Positions 28,522 through 37,353 of a DNA stretch of 64,000 nucleotides are shown here, piece by piece. The DNA is from Streptomyces rhizosphaerihabitans. GTDB taxonomy: Bacteria > Actinomycetota > Actinomycetes > Streptomycetales > Streptomycetaceae. How positions within the stretch are numbered: the stretch's first letter is position 1; each line of letters opens with the position of its first letter. Below the pieces are notes generated by a model, which saw nothing but the letters and a program-made list of their open reading frames with translations, ran no database searches and had not been told where the DNA came from. A program made the position numbers and the translations under genes. The stretch covers positions 1 to 64,000 of the forward strand of contig NZ_JAODTZ010000010.1 in assembly GCF_025399795.1 (NCBI RefSeq). Direction: 5' to 3'.

Positions 28522-29853
28522 GTGCTAGGAGAGTATCGGATCGAAGGGCGTCGCGCAGCCGACATCGCTGCCAGCGTCGAGCAGGCGGTGGGGTCCGGGG
28601 GCCTGGAGCCGGGTCAACTGCTGCCACCTATGCGGGAGTTGGCCGAAGAGCTCGGAGTCAACGCGAACACGGTCGCGGCCGCCTATCGCACCCTGCGCGA
28701 GCGCGGGGTCATCGAGACCGCCGGCCGGCGGGGCAGCCGGGTGCGCCCGAAGCCCGCCACCACGGGGCGTGAGTACCTTCGCGTCGAGGCGCCCGAGGGC
28801 GTGCGGAACATGGGTGAGGGCAATCCCGATCCCGCCCTGCTGCCCGCTCTCGCCGATGCCTTCGCGGCAGCGGCCCGGCAGTCCGACCGGCATCCCGTGC
28901 AGTACGGGGAGGACGCCGTCGAACCGGAGCTGGAGCGCCTTGCCCGCGCCGGCCTCGCCGCGGACGGAGTGCCGGAGGGGCCCGTCGTCGTCACCTCCGG
29001 ATCGCTCGATGCCATCGAGCGCGTCCTGATGGCCCATCTCAGACCCGGCGACGCCATTGCCATCGAGGACCCCGGCTGGGGCAGCCTGTTCGACCTCGTC
29101 CCGGCGCTCGGTCTGCGTACGGTCGGGGTCGGTGTCGACGACGAGGGTCCGCTTCCCGCGGACGTACGGCGTGCCCTGGCGGCCGGGGCACGCGCCCTGA
29201 TCGTCACCGACCGGGCGCAGAATCCCACCGGCGCCGCGGTCACCGAGCCCCGCGCGCGTGCCCTGCGTTCCGTGCTCCGGGAGTACCCGCGGACTCTGCT
29301 CATCGAGGACGACCACGGACACCAGATCGTCGACCTGCCTCTGCACCCCCTCGCCGGGGTCACGCACAGCTGGGCCTTCGTGCGCTCCGTCGCCAAGGCG
29401 TACGGCCCCGATCTCCGGCTCGCCGTGCTCACCGGCGATCCCGTCACCGTCGACCGCGTGCACGGGCGGCAGCGGCTCGGGCCCGGCTGGGTGAGCCGCC
29501 TGCTCCAGAAGGCCGTGGTCCATTTGTGGACCTCCGGTGCGGTCGACGTCGGCGCTGTCGCGGCCGCGTACGGGGCGCGCCGCGACACGCTGATCGACGC
29601 CCTGAAGGCGCGCGGTGTCGAGGCGTACGGGCGCAGCGGGATGAACGTCTGGATCCCCGTTCCGGACGAGACGGGGGCCGTCTCCCGGCTGCTGCACTCC
29701 GGCTGGGCGGTCGCGCCCGGCGCCCGCTTCCGGATGAACGCGCCGCCGGGTATCCGGATCACCGTCTCGACGCTTCGGCCCGAGGACACCGAACCGCTCG
29801 CGGACGCCGTCGCCTCAGCCGTGGGGCCGGCACCCGCGCGCCGGTACGTCTGA
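28522..29853 (+). CDS. MocR-type regulator (GntR winged helix fused to aminotransferase fold)
   Basis: A 443-residue protein. Residues 1-75 are a GntR winged helix ('GGLEPGQLLPPMRELAEELGV', 'ANTVAAAYRTLRERGVIET'). Residues 95-443 form a class I aminotransferase-like domain that binds pyridoxal phosphate; the expected Schiff-base lysine is in 'VRSVAKAYGPDLRLA'. MocR proteins such as PdxR control vitamin B6 genes, so control of the divergent PPOX gene fits. GTG 28522 is taken as start because of the promoter spacing. Confidence 0.9.
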   Translation: MLGEYRIEGRRAADIAASVEQAVGSGGLEPGQLLPPMRELAEELGVNANTVAAAYRTLRERGVIETAGRRGSRVRPKPATTGREYLRVEAPEGVRNMGEGNPDPALLPALADAFAAAARQSDRHPVQYGEDAVEPELERLARAGLAADGVPEGPVVVTSGSLDAIERVLMAHLRPGDAIAIEDPGWGSLFDLVPALGLRTVGVGVDDEGPLPADVRRALAAGARALIVTDRAQNPTGAAVTEPRARALRSVLREYPRTLLIEDDHGHQIVDLPLHPLAGVTHSWAFVRSVAKAYGPDLRLAVLTGDPVTVDRVHGRQRLGPGWVSRLLQKAVVHLWTSGAVDVGAVAAAYGARRDTLIDALKARGVEAYGRSGMNVWIPVPDETGAVSRLLHSGWAVAPGARFRMNAPPGIRITVSTLRPEDTEPLADAVASAVGPAPARRYV

Positions 29854-30077
29854 GGTGCCGCCCCCGGCGGAGCCCCCGCCGTGGGCGGCGACAAGCCCGC
29901 CAGGAGCCGCACGGCACCCGCCGCCGGAGCCCGCACGGTATCCACCGTCGGAGCCCGGACGGCGGGTGTCGTGGGGCCCGTACGACGGGTGGTGGGCGGG
30001 GGCCTGGCGGCGGGTGTCGTGAGGGCCGGGACGGCGGGGTCCGTGGGGTCCTCCGACCTCGGCGGGTGCCGTGGGCG

Positions 30078-31013
30078 TCAGCGGCGCGGCTTCGCCTGGG
30101 TGAGGGCCGCGCCCGCGAGCACGATCACCGCGCCGACCGGCGTCGACCAGGCCAGCGACTCGCCGAGGATCGCGACACCGGCGGCGGTGGCGATGACCGG
30201 GATGAAGTACGTGACCATCTGGGCCGTCGTCGGGCCGACCTCGGCGACGATGCCGTACTGGACGAGCATGGCCAGACCGGTGCCCAGAGCCCCCAGGGCG
30301 GCGATCGCGAGCAGCGGCACCCATGCGACATGGCTCGGCAGCGTGGTGAACAGCGGGGTGACGAGCACCAGTTGGGCGGTGGCCAGGAGGAGTTGGGCGC
30401 CGGTCATCGACAGATGTGAGTGGCCGGTGCCGGCCAGGGTCCGGCGGACGTATATCCAGCCGACCGGGTAGCTCAGCGAGGCCAGCAGGGCCATCGCCGT
30501 GCCCGTGGCGTCCAGGCCGTGGAAGCCCTGCCAGACACCGAGCACGGTCAGGACGCCGAGGAAGCCGAGGCCGAGACCGGCCACTCTGACCCGGGTCGGC
30601 CGGTCCTCGGAGAGCGCGACCAGGGACAGCGCCATGCCCCACAGCGGCGATGTCGCGTTGCAGATCCCCGCCAGCGTCGAGGGGATGGTCAGCTCGGAGT
30701 AGGCGAAGAGGGAGAACGGCAGAGCGTTCAGCAGGAAGGCCGCGACCGTGAGGTGTCCCCACGTCCGCGCGCCGCGCGGCAGCCGCTCCCGCTTCACCGC
30801 CATCGCCGCCGCGAGCACCGCGGTCCCGAACAGCAGCCGCCCGAGGGTGACCTGGAACGGCGCGTACCCCTCCGTCCCGACCTTGATCAGCAGAAAGCTG
30901 AAGCCCCAGATCAGCGAGAGGACGCCGAAGCGGATCCGCCAGTCGAGGGCGGTGCGACGGCGGGGTGCGACGCCGGTCGGCGTGACGGGTCGAGGGGAGG
31001 CGACGGTGCTCAT
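30078..31013 (-). CDS. EamA family (DMT superfamily) transporter
   Basis: A 311-residue protein with ten helices and two EamA repeats ('FGVLSLIWGFSFLLIKVGTEG', 'LASLSYPVGWIYVRRTL'). Substrate unknown; probably an exporter controlled by the divergent LysR gene. Start ATG 31013 has no strong ribosome-binding site, so a leaderless mRNA is possible. The 224 bp between its end and the MocR gene hold GC-rich imperfect repeats only. Confidence 0.88.
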   Translation of the reverse strand: MSTVASPRPVTPTGVAPRRRTALDWRIRFGVLSLIWGFSFLLIKVGTEGYAPFQVTLGRLLFGTAVLAAAMAVKRERLPRGARTWGHLTVAAFLLNALPFSLFAYSELTIPSTLAGICNATSPLWGMALSLVALSEDRPTRVRVAGLGLGFLGVLTVLGVWQGFHGLDATGTAMALLASLSYPVGWIYVRRTLAGTGHSHLSMTGAQLLLATAQLVLVTPLFTTLPSHVAWVPLLAIAALGALGTGLAMLVQYGIVAEVGPTTAQMVTYFIPVIATAAGVAILGESLAWSTPVGAVIVLAGAALTQAKPRR

Positions 31014-31036
31014 GGGGTCAACAATGAGGCAGAACA

Positions 31037-31080
31037 ATCTCGTAGCACAAGCAAGATTACTCAAGCGATATCTCGTAGCA
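31037..31080. promoter_or_regulatory. Direct repeats between the EamA and LysR genes
   Basis: ATCTCGTAGCA occurs at 31037-31047 and 31070-31080, exactly 33 bp apart, or about three helical turns. The region between divergent starts is also AT-rich compared with the surroundings. These are plausible LysR binding sites, with the second copy only 8 nt from the lysR start. Confidence 0.6.
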
Positions 31081-31088
31081 TTGCTTAC

Positions 31089-31991
31089 ATGTTGAATCTG
31101 GAGCGACTGCGCACCCTCGACGCTCTCGCCCGGCACGGCTCGGTGAGCGGTGCGGCCGAGGGACTGCATGTGACCACCTCGGCGGTCTCCCAGCAGATGT
31201 CGAAGCTGGAGCGCGAGGTGGGACAGCAACTGCTCGCCAAGAACGGCCGGGGAGTGCGCCTGACCGACGCGGGGCGGCTTCTCGCCGAGCACGCGGCGCG
31301 CATCCTGTCCCAGGTCGAGCTGGCGCAGTCCGACCTGGAGGCGCAGCGCGGTCAGGTGGTCGGCGAGCTGCGGCTGTCCGCGTTTCCGACCGCGGCGCGC
31401 GGACTGTTCCCGGCGGCGCTCGCGGAGCTGCGCGCCGAGCATCCCGGACTGCGGGTGCGCTCCAGCGAGCTGGAGCCGGAGGCCGGCGTCGCGGGGGTGG
31501 TGCGCGGGGACCTGGACCTGGCGGTCGTGCTCGACTGGTACAACAAGCCGATGCCGCTGCCCGACGGTCTGGTGAAGGCGTCGATCCTCGACGACCCGGC
31601 CGATGTGGCGATGCCGGCCGGCCATCGGCTCGCGGGCCGCGCCGAGGTGGACCTCGGGGACTTCGCCGAGGACGAGTGGATCACCTGGGGAGAGGGCGAG
31701 TTCTGCCACGAGTGGCTCATGCTCACGCTGCGCTCCCAGGGCGTCGAACCGCACATCGGGCACCGCGCCGGGGAGACGCACACCCAGCTCGGACTGGTCG
31801 CCGCCGGGCTCGGTGTCTGTGTGGCCCCGCTCCTCGGGCGCCGTCCGATGCCCGAGGGTGTCGTCACGGTGCCGGTCCGTCAGCGTGTGCGCCGCCACGT
31901 CTACGTCGTGTGGCGGGCCGACGCCGACCGCCGACCGTCGATCAGGGCGGCGGTGGACGCCTTGCGCAGGGCCGGTGAGGCCGTCGAGTGA
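31089..31991 (+). CDS. LysR family transcriptional regulator
   Basis: A 300-residue LysR regulator. The N-terminal helix-turn-helix is clear ('LNLERLRTLDALARHGSVSGA', 'TTSAVSQQMSKLEREVGQQLL'). The effector domain spans residues 90-290. ATG 31089 lies close to the putative operator and has no ribosome-binding site, as in leaderless genes. It is divergent from an EamA transporter, a classic arrangement of regulator and exporter. The inducer is unknown. Confidence 0.92.
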   Translation: MLNLERLRTLDALARHGSVSGAAEGLHVTTSAVSQQMSKLEREVGQQLLAKNGRGVRLTDAGRLLAEHAARILSQVELAQSDLEAQRGQVVGELRLSAFPTAARGLFPAALAELRAEHPGLRVRSSELEPEAGVAGVVRGDLDLAVVLDWYNKPMPLPDGLVKASILDDPADVAMPAGHRLAGRAEVDLGDFAEDEWITWGEGEFCHEWLMLTLRSQGVEPHIGHRAGETHTQLGLVAAGLGVCVAPLLGRRPMPEGVVTVPVRQRVRRHVYVVWRADADRRPSIRAAVDALRRAGEAVE

Positions 31992-32020
31992 GGGGCGGAG
32001 AAGGGTGGTTCGGCCAGGTC

Positions 32021-32488
32021 CTACAGCGGGGGGAGTTTGCGGAAGTCCCACGAGGCGATCGCGTCCGGTGTCAGCCGCATCCAGGCGTGCCGGCCGTCGT
32101 GCGGCATCTCCTCCAGGCCGAAGTTCTTGCGGGCGAACAGGGTCTCCGGGACGTCGAGTTCGGCGCACAGTTCCCCGGTTCGCGGGAACTCGCCGACGAA
32201 CTCCACTGTGCCGGACAGCTCGACGCCCCGCAGCTCCCCGTACTCCTCGCCGGAATCGATCACCACCGCGACCCGCGGGTCGTTCCGCAGCTGTACCCAA
32301 CGCTTGCTGCGTACCACCGAGTACAACCACAGCGAGGTGCCGTCCCAGGTGAACCAGAGAGCACTCACGTGCGGGACTCCGTCCTTCGACACGGAGGCGA
32401 CGCGGCAGGTGCGCTGGGTGGTGAGGAACTCGTCGAGTTCACCGGGGGTCATCATGATCTTCCGGCCTCTGCGCTGAGTGACGGCCAT
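32021..32488 (-). CDS. PPOX class F420- or flavin-dependent oxidoreductase
   Basis: A 155-residue split-barrel protein ('TTQRTCRVASVSKDGVPHVS', 'ALWFTWDGTSLWLYSVVRSK', 'DPRVAVVIDSGEEYGELRGV'). Such proteins in actinomycetes usually use the deazaflavin F420; the substrate is unknown. ATG 32488 has AAGGGG 5 nt upstream; the frame is open further to 32620 without a site. Divergent from the isochorismatase-fold gene, with a perfect operator-like inverted repeat between them. Confidence 0.87.
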   Translation of the reverse strand: MAVTQRRGRKIMMTPGELDEFLTTQRTCRVASVSKDGVPHVSALWFTWDGTSLWLYSVVRSKRWVQLRNDPRVAVVIDSGEEYGELRGVELSGTVEFVGEFPRTGELCAELDVPETLFARKNFGLEEMPHDGRHAWMRLTPDAIASWDFRKLPPL

Positions 32489-32638
32489 ACGGTCCCCTTC
32501 TTCTTCTGTGTATCGGCTCTGTCCGTGCCGAGCTGTGTCGGCGGCCCGTCCCGGGCCGCTCCTCGTACCGGCCGTGTCCCGTGCCGGTCCGCGGGGCAGG
32601 CCCGTTCCGTACCCGGACAAGGGTTTCTGTAAAGGTTT

Positions 32639-32653
32639 CTGACGTTCCGTCAG
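32639..32653. promoter_or_regulatory. Perfect inverted repeat CTGACG-TTC-CGTCAG
   Basis: This 6-3-6 inverted repeat, flanked by TTT and GAAA, lies between the divergent PPOX and isochorismatase-fold genes. It resembles operators of TetR-type regulators. No such regulator is encoded next to it. Confidence 0.55.
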
Positions 32654-32731
32654 GAAAGCATGAGGCGTCTTCCGTCCTCACGCAATGGTCGTTACGCTCG
32701 CCCGTCCCGACCCGCGACGACAAGGAGAGCC

Positions 32732-33367
32732 ATGCCGTCGTTCGAGCAACTCAGTGAACTCCTCGACCCCGCCGGCACGGTACTGCTCACCGTGGAGTGC
32801 CAACAGGGTGTCGTGGGCCAGGACAGCGCGCTGCCCGAACTCGCCAAGGAGGCAAGGTCGTCCGGAGCACTCGCCCATGTCGCCCGGCTGGTCGACGCCG
32901 CGCACGAGAGCGGGGTGCAGGTGATCCACGCGGTCGCCGAGCGCCGCCCGGACGGCCGCGGCGCGAACCGCAACGCCCGGCTGTTCCGCGCGGCCGAGCG
33001 GCTGCCCGTGCAACAGCTGACCGGGACGACGGCGGTGCGGATCGCGCCGCCCATCGAGGTGGCCGAGGAGGACTTCGTCGTACGCCGGCTGCACGGTCTG
33101 TCGCCGATCGCGGGCACCGATGTCGACCCGCTGCTGCGCAACCTGGGCTGCCGCACCCTCGTCGTGACCGGAGTCTCGGCCAACATCGCCATCCCCAACG
33201 CCGTGTTCGACGCCGTGAACCGCGGCTACACCGTCGTCGTGCCCGCGGACGCCGTCGCGGGGGTGCCCTCCGAGTACACCCCCGCGATGGTCCGCAACAC
33301 ACTCGCGCTGGTCGCCACGATCACGACCACCGACGACGTGCTCGCCTGCTTCAAGCGACGACGCTGA
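32732..33367 (+). CDS. Isochorismatase-fold protein lacking the catalytic triad
   Basis: A 211-residue cysteine-hydrolase-fold protein. The usual Asp-Lys-Cys triad is not present: the Asp position is Glu22 ('LLTVECQQGVVG'), the Lys position is Arg119 ('DFVVRRLHGLS') and the Cys position is Ala153 ('TGVSANIAIPNAVFDA'). So it may be a pseudoenzyme or use another chemistry. ATG 32732 has AAGGAGAG 5 nt upstream. It converges with the Rieske gene with only 26 nt between stops. Confidence 0.87.
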   Translation: MPSFEQLSELLDPAGTVLLTVECQQGVVGQDSALPELAKEARSSGALAHVARLVDAAHESGVQVIHAVAERRPDGRGANRNARLFRAAERLPVQQLTGTTAVRIAPPIEVAEEDFVVRRLHGLSPIAGTDVDPLLRNLGCRTLVVTGVSANIAIPNAVFDAVNRGYTVVVPADAVAGVPSEYTPAMVRNTLALVATITTTDDVLACFKRRR

Positions 33368-33393
33368 CGTTCCGAGCGGTCGGCGATCAACGG

Positions 33394-33843
33394 TCAGGCG
33401 AGCTTGATCGAGTCCCCGTCGACGGTGATCTTGGCGGCGGCGAGCGCGCTCGTCGCGGGCCCCTTCTTCACACTGCCGTCGGTGACGGAGAACTGGCTCT
33501 GGTGGCAGGGACAGGTGATGACACCGTTCGCGATGCCCTTGACCGCGCAGCCCTGGTGGGTGCACTTGGACGAGAAGGCCTTGAAGGTACCCGCCGTCGG
33601 CTGGGTCACCACGACGCCCTTGTCGGCGAAGACCTTGCCACCGCCCTCCGGGATGTCGCTGGTCTTGGCGAGTTCCGTGCCGCCCGCGTTACCGGCGGCG
33701 CCGTTGTCGGAGCCCACGGTGTTGGAGGCCTTGTCGTCCGCCCCGCACGCGGTCAGCGCGACGGCGATCCCTGCCGCGCCGACCGCCGCCACGACGGTGC
33801 GCCGGGCCGGAGCCTGTGCGGGGTGAAGCGATTCGCTGGTCAT
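33394..33843 (-). CDS. Rieske [2Fe-2S] lipoprotein
   Basis: A 149-residue exported protein. A twin-arginine-type signal ('APARRTVVAAVGAAGIAVAL') ends in a lipobox with Cys33, so the folded protein is probably anchored outside the membrane. The Rieske cluster ligands are Cys94-x-His96 ('CTHQGC') and Cys111-x-x-His114 ('CPCH'), with Cys99 and Cys113 available for the disulfide. It probably takes part in electron transfer; the partner is unknown. ATG 33843 has AAGGGA upstream. It is the last intact chromosomal gene before the island. Confidence 0.92.
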   Translation of the reverse strand: MTSESLHPAQAPARRTVVAAVGAAGIAVALTACGADDKASNTVGSDNGAAGNAGGTELAKTSDIPEGGGKVFADKGVVVTQPTAGTFKAFSSKCTHQGCAVKGIANGVITCPCHQSQFSVTDGSVKKGPATSALAAAKITVDGDSIKLA

Positions 33844-34053
33844 GCTGGCTTTCCCTTCAGCGGACAAGATCTGGATCTGCTCAGAAGTACGGCCCGGCCC
33901 CGCGTGCTGTTCAGGGAATGGAGACTTCTTGACCGGATCGACAGCGGAGCCGCCGCGATCACGATCCGCCCCGGCCGCGGATCCCCGGGGCCGCTCCGGC
34001 CACCGCCCCCGGGTTGCGTCCGCCGGGCGGGACCACCCCAGTAACCTGGGGCG

Positions 34054-34257
34054 ATGCTCAAGGAAGTGAACGCCACCCGCTGCATCACGCCGTTGCGTGA
34101 GGGCGGCTCGCTGCCGGGACTCGTCGAGGCCGACGACCTCGGGACGTACGTCATGAAGGTGTCTACGGCTCAGCGACCGCCTCTGAAGTGGACAGCGGCG
34201 AGGAAGGTCACACGTACCGTTGTGCTCCGCGGGGGCTTGCTCGCGAATGAGCACTGA
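34054..34257 (+). pseudogene. 5' stub of the HipA-like kinase gene, cut by the island
   Basis: Codons 1-35 are nearly identical to the start of the intact kinase at 55855 (MLKEVNATRC versus MLKEVAATRY, then the same 'ITPLREGGSLPGLVEADD'). After codon 35 (position 34158) the frame continues for 32 unrelated codons of island DNA to TGA 34257. This is the original chromosomal start with its own promoter region. A hairpin CCCCAG-TAAC-CTGGGG (34036-34051) precedes it. The kinase domain is missing. Confidence 0.9.
34083..34158 (+). repeat. Left attachment-site repeat (attL) of the island
   Basis: These 76 bp match 55884-55959 at 75 of 76 positions; the last 51 bp are identical. Outside this core the two copies diverge sharply on the right side and at synonymous codons on the left. 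This is the pattern of site-specific integration within a gene. Confidence 0.88.
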
Positions 34258-34280
34258 GCCTGTCAGGGCCCGAGGTGACC

Positions 34281-34799
34281 GTGCTTCTGGGAGACAGGAA
34301 CAGGTTCGCCGCCGAGGTCGGGGAGTGGGACAACGCGCTGTGCCGGGTGGATCTGTGGGCTGCGGGGAAGTGGCTGACCTGCGACGACAACTCGGCTTTC
34401 GTCAGCCAGTTCCGCCGTGACGTGCTGGACACGGCCGCCTGGCTGCGCTCCGGGCAGGGCTCCCCACCGCCGTTCGGCGATCTGTCCCCGGAAGCAACGC
34501 ACCGGCGTCTCATGCACCGTGCCGGGGCTGACGACGAGACCGAGGCCGACTACGAGTTTCGCAACCAGTTCCGGGTCCTGAGCTGGGGGCCCACGACGGA
34601 CAACGTGACGGCTCACCTCTTCCGCGACGCGGACCGCTTGGTGCTCACTCTTCAGTTCTGGCGCGAGGAACACCTGATCAAGAATCCAGAGCATGCGGGC
34701 GAGGTCTTCGTGGTGGAGATCCCAACCGTGGAGTTCGTTGGGATCCTTGAGAATCTTGTGGCTGTGCTCGACGGCGGCCGGCAGCTGGGATGCCCGTGA
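34281..34799 (+). CDS. Hypothetical protein
   Basis: A 172-residue acidic soluble protein starting 'LLGDRNRFAAEVGEWDNALCRVDLWAAGKWLTCDDN'-like sequence (residues 2-36, shown here only in part by its pattern of DRNRF and CDDN). I do not recognise a characterised family; similar hypothetical proteins occur in other streptomycetes. There is no signal or membrane span. GTG 34281 has GAGG 5 nt upstream; GTG 34275 is in frame. It is the first gene inside the island and stands alone. Confidence 0.65.
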   Translation: MLLGDRNRFAAEVGEWDNALCRVDLWAAGKWLTCDDNSAFVSQFRRDVLDTAAWLRSGQGSPPPFGDLSPEATHRRLMHRAGADDETEADYEFRNQFRVLSWGPTTDNVTAHLFRDADRLVLTLQFWREEHLIKNPEHAGEVFVVEIPTVEFVGILENLVAVLDGGRQLGCP

Positions 34800-34931
34800 T
34801 CGGCTGACGCGATCGCTGGGGCTTCGGGCTGCTTGGGGCTGTGTTCGGGGCTGCTTGTCTCTACCGTGGTGGTGGAGGAGGGGTGGCGGGTAGCGCGCCT
34901 ACGATGCGGGAGGTGCCGAGCGGAGGATGAC

Positions 34932-35744
34932 ATGGCAGGACGAGGCAAGGGTGCGGATTTCGTCGAAGCGCTGGCACGCGGATTGGACGTGCTCACGTGT
35001 TTCGACGCGACCCGCCGCGAGCTGAGCCTGTCCGAGGTGGCCGCCGCTACCGGCCTGGCCCGACCGACGGCGCGACGACTGCTGTTGACGCTGCAGGAGT
35101 TGGGCTACGTCCGTGTGACGCGTGAGGGCAGCTTCGTGCTGACGCCGCAGGTGCTCCGGCTGGGAATCGCGTACGCCAGCTCTCTCGGGCTATGGGAGAT
35201 GGCACGCCCGCACATGGAGAGCCTCGTGGCGCGTACCCATGAGTCCTCTTCGATCACCCAGCTCGACGGCTCGGACATCGTGTACGCAGCGCGGGTGGCG
35301 GTGCCGAAGATCATCACTCTCCGAGTCGACATCGGGACGAAGTTCCCGGCCGCTCCGACCTCTCAGGGCAAGGTGCTCCTGGCCCAGCTCGGCGATGAGG
35401 AGCTCGCCGAGGCGCTCGATACACCGTCGCTTTCCTGGGTGGTGACGAAACCGGTCGATCGCAAGGCGCTGACCGAGGAGCTGAGGGCGGTGCGCGCACG
35501 AGGCTGGGCGCTGGCAGACGAGGAGCTGGCGCCGGGCATCCGATCGATCGCGGTGCCGCTGAGGGACGGCGAAGGCGTCGTTCGCGCGGCTTTGAACGTC
35601 AGCACCCACGCCGCAGAAACCAGCGTCGAGGTGCTCACGGAGGACTACCTGCCCCTGCTGATGAACGCCGCGAGCAAGATCTCCTCCGACTGGTCGATCT
35701 GGGACTCGCGGCCGTCCGTCGAGGTTTCCTCCACCCGGAAATAG
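34932..35744 (+). CDS. IclR family transcriptional regulator, PcaR/PobR-like
   Basis: A 270-residue IclR regulator. The N-terminal winged helix ('FVEALARGLDVLTCFDATRR', 'LARPTARRLLLTLQELGYV') precedes the GAF-like effector domain ('APTSQGKVLLAQL', 'GIRSIAVPLRDGEGVVRAALNV'). The effector domain resembles that of the regulators of protocatechuate and 4-hydroxybenzoate degradation. ATG 34932 has GGAGG 5 nt upstream. It is upstream of, and in the same direction as, the ring-cleavage operon and is its likely regulator. Confidence 0.92.
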   Translation: MAGRGKGADFVEALARGLDVLTCFDATRRELSLSEVAAATGLARPTARRLLLTLQELGYVRVTREGSFVLTPQVLRLGIAYASSLGLWEMARPHMESLVARTHESSSITQLDGSDIVYAARVAVPKIITLRVDIGTKFPAAPTSQGKVLLAQLGDEELAEALDTPSLSWVVTKPVDRKALTEELRAVRARGWALADEELAPGIRSIAVPLRDGEGVVRAALNVSTHAAETSVEVLTEDYLPLLMNAASKISSDWSIWDSRPSVEVSSTRK

Positions 35745-36109
35745 CCTCGCCGGTCGACCCGCAGCATCAAAACCCGCCGGGGCGGGCATCGAGGCATGCG
35801 GAGGGGATGTTCCCCTACCGAGGCTGACCGAGTTCTCTCGGGCGTGAGCTGCGCCGGGACACGACGGTGCCGTGCTTCTGCATCCGACGACGTCACGAGC
35901 ACTCCTCGGCGCCCCCGCCTCGACGCGATACGTACGGCTGTCCGTAAATACCCCGGCGCCTCGGTCGCGTCGTGCCCGACGGCAGGCTCATCGTCGGCCT
36001 TGTCAGTACCGTTGAACTGCGGGCTTCTTGAGATGGTCGCGACTTTCCGCTGTTTCGACCACGCCGGACAGGCGGTCGCGGAGAGATGGACAAGGCATTG
36101 TGAGCAACC

Positions 36110-36138
36110 TTGACAGGTCTGACTGATCGTCACACAGT
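36110..36138 (+). promoter_or_regulatory. Promoter of the catabolic operon
   Basis: A consensus -35 box TTGACA (36110-36115) and a weaker -10 box CACAGT (36133-36138) are 17 bp apart, about 55 nt upstream of the CoA-transferase start. The rest of the 35745-36192 gap holds no convincing gene; a semi-palindromic GACTTTCCGCTGTTTCG stretch near 36043-36059 is a possible IclR site. Confidence 0.6.
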
Positions 36139-36192
36139 GGAGAAACGGACGACTGACCGCTCTGCGGACAATCCCCAAAGGATGCCCACTCG

Positions 36193-37353
36193 ATGCCTTC
36201 TGCCGCCGGCCCGCTCAGCGGCCTGCTGGTCGCCGACTTCTCCCGGATCCTCGCCGGTCCCTACGCCACGATGCTGCTCGCCGACCTCGGCGCCGACGTC
36301 GTCAAAGTCGAAGGCCCCGGTGGCGATGACACCCGCACATGGATCCCGCCCACGCGCGACGATGTGTCGACGTACTACTTGAGCATCAACCGCAACAAGC
36401 GCTCGATCGCCCTCGATCTCAAGAACCGCGACGACCTCGAGGTCGCACATGAGCTCGTCGCTCGCGCTGACGTGATGATCGAAAACTTCCGGCCCGGTGG
36501 GCTGGCCAAATACGGCCTCGACTACGCGAGCGTCTCCGCGGACAACCAGAGCCTCATCTACGCCTCGATCAGCGGGTTCGGCTCCGAAGGCGGTGCCCGC
36601 CTTCCCGGATACGACCTGATGGTGCAGGCGATCTCCGGGCTGATGAGCCTGACCGGCCCGTCCGACGGGCCGCCGTACCGGGCGGGCATCTCGGTCTTCG
36701 ACGTGATGACCGGCATGCACGCCCTCGTCGGCATACTCGCCGCGTTGCACGAACGCGAGGAGTCCGGGCTCGGCCAGCATGTCGATGTCAACCTGCTCTC
36801 CTCGGCGCTCTCCGGACTGGTCAACCAGACGGGCGCTTACGTCTCCGGCGGTGTCGTACCGCACCGGATGGGCAACGCACACCCGAGTCTGTTCCCGTAC
36901 GAACCGCTGCGGACCGCGGACGGCGAGATGATCGTGATCGCCGGCAACGACCGGCAGTTCACCACTCTCATGCAAGTGCTGGGAGCCCCTGAGCTGGCCG
37001 AGGACCGACGCTTCAAGACGGTCGGCGACCGGACGGAAAACCGCGAGGTGCTCCGTCCCCTGCTGGAGGAGCTCCTGAAGGAACACACCCGTGCGGAGTG
37101 GTTCGACATCCTCGTCGGTGCCGGACTTCCGGCTGGGCCGATCAACACGATCGCGGAGGGCATCGAGTTCGCCGACAGCCTCGGGCTCGAACCCGTGGTG
37201 CAGGTGGGCGACGGGACCGATGCCGTCCCGCTGGTCCGCAACCCGATCGGGTTCTCACGCTCGCAGATCCGCTACGACCTCGCCCCACCCACGGTCGGTC
37301 AGCACAGTGAACAACTGCGGCAGTGGCTGAAGACCCGGGAAGAGGACCGATGA
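36193..37353 (+). CDS. Class III (CaiB/BaiF) CoA-transferase
   Basis: A 386-residue family III CoA-transferase, which moves CoA between carboxylic acids without a free intermediate. The N-terminal 'GLLVADFSRILAGPYATMLLADLGADVVKVE' region and 'NRNKRSIALDLKN' are typical; the catalytic Asp is expected in 'GISVFDVMTGMHA'. Coupled by ATGA overlap to the citryl-CoA-lyase-like gene, so it probably activates a tricarboxylic or hydroxy acid for cleavage. ATG 36193 has AAAGGA about 11 nt upstream. First gene of the operon. Confidence 0.92.
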   Translation: MPSAAGPLSGLLVADFSRILAGPYATMLLADLGADVVKVEGPGGDDTRTWIPPTRDDVSTYYLSINRNKRSIALDLKNRDDLEVAHELVARADVMIENFRPGGLAKYGLDYASVSADNQSLIYASISGFGSEGGARLPGYDLMVQAISGLMSLTGPSDGPPYRAGISVFDVMTGMHALVGILAALHEREESGLGQHVDVNLLSSALSGLVNQTGAYVSGGVVPHRMGNAHPSLFPYEPLRTADGEMIVIAGNDRQFTTLMQVLGAPELAEDRRFKTVGDRTENREVLRPLLEELLKEHTRAEWFDILVGAGLPAGPINTIAEGIEFADSLGLEPVVQVGDGTDAVPLVRNPIGFSRSQIRYDLAPPTVGQHSEQLRQWLKTREEDR

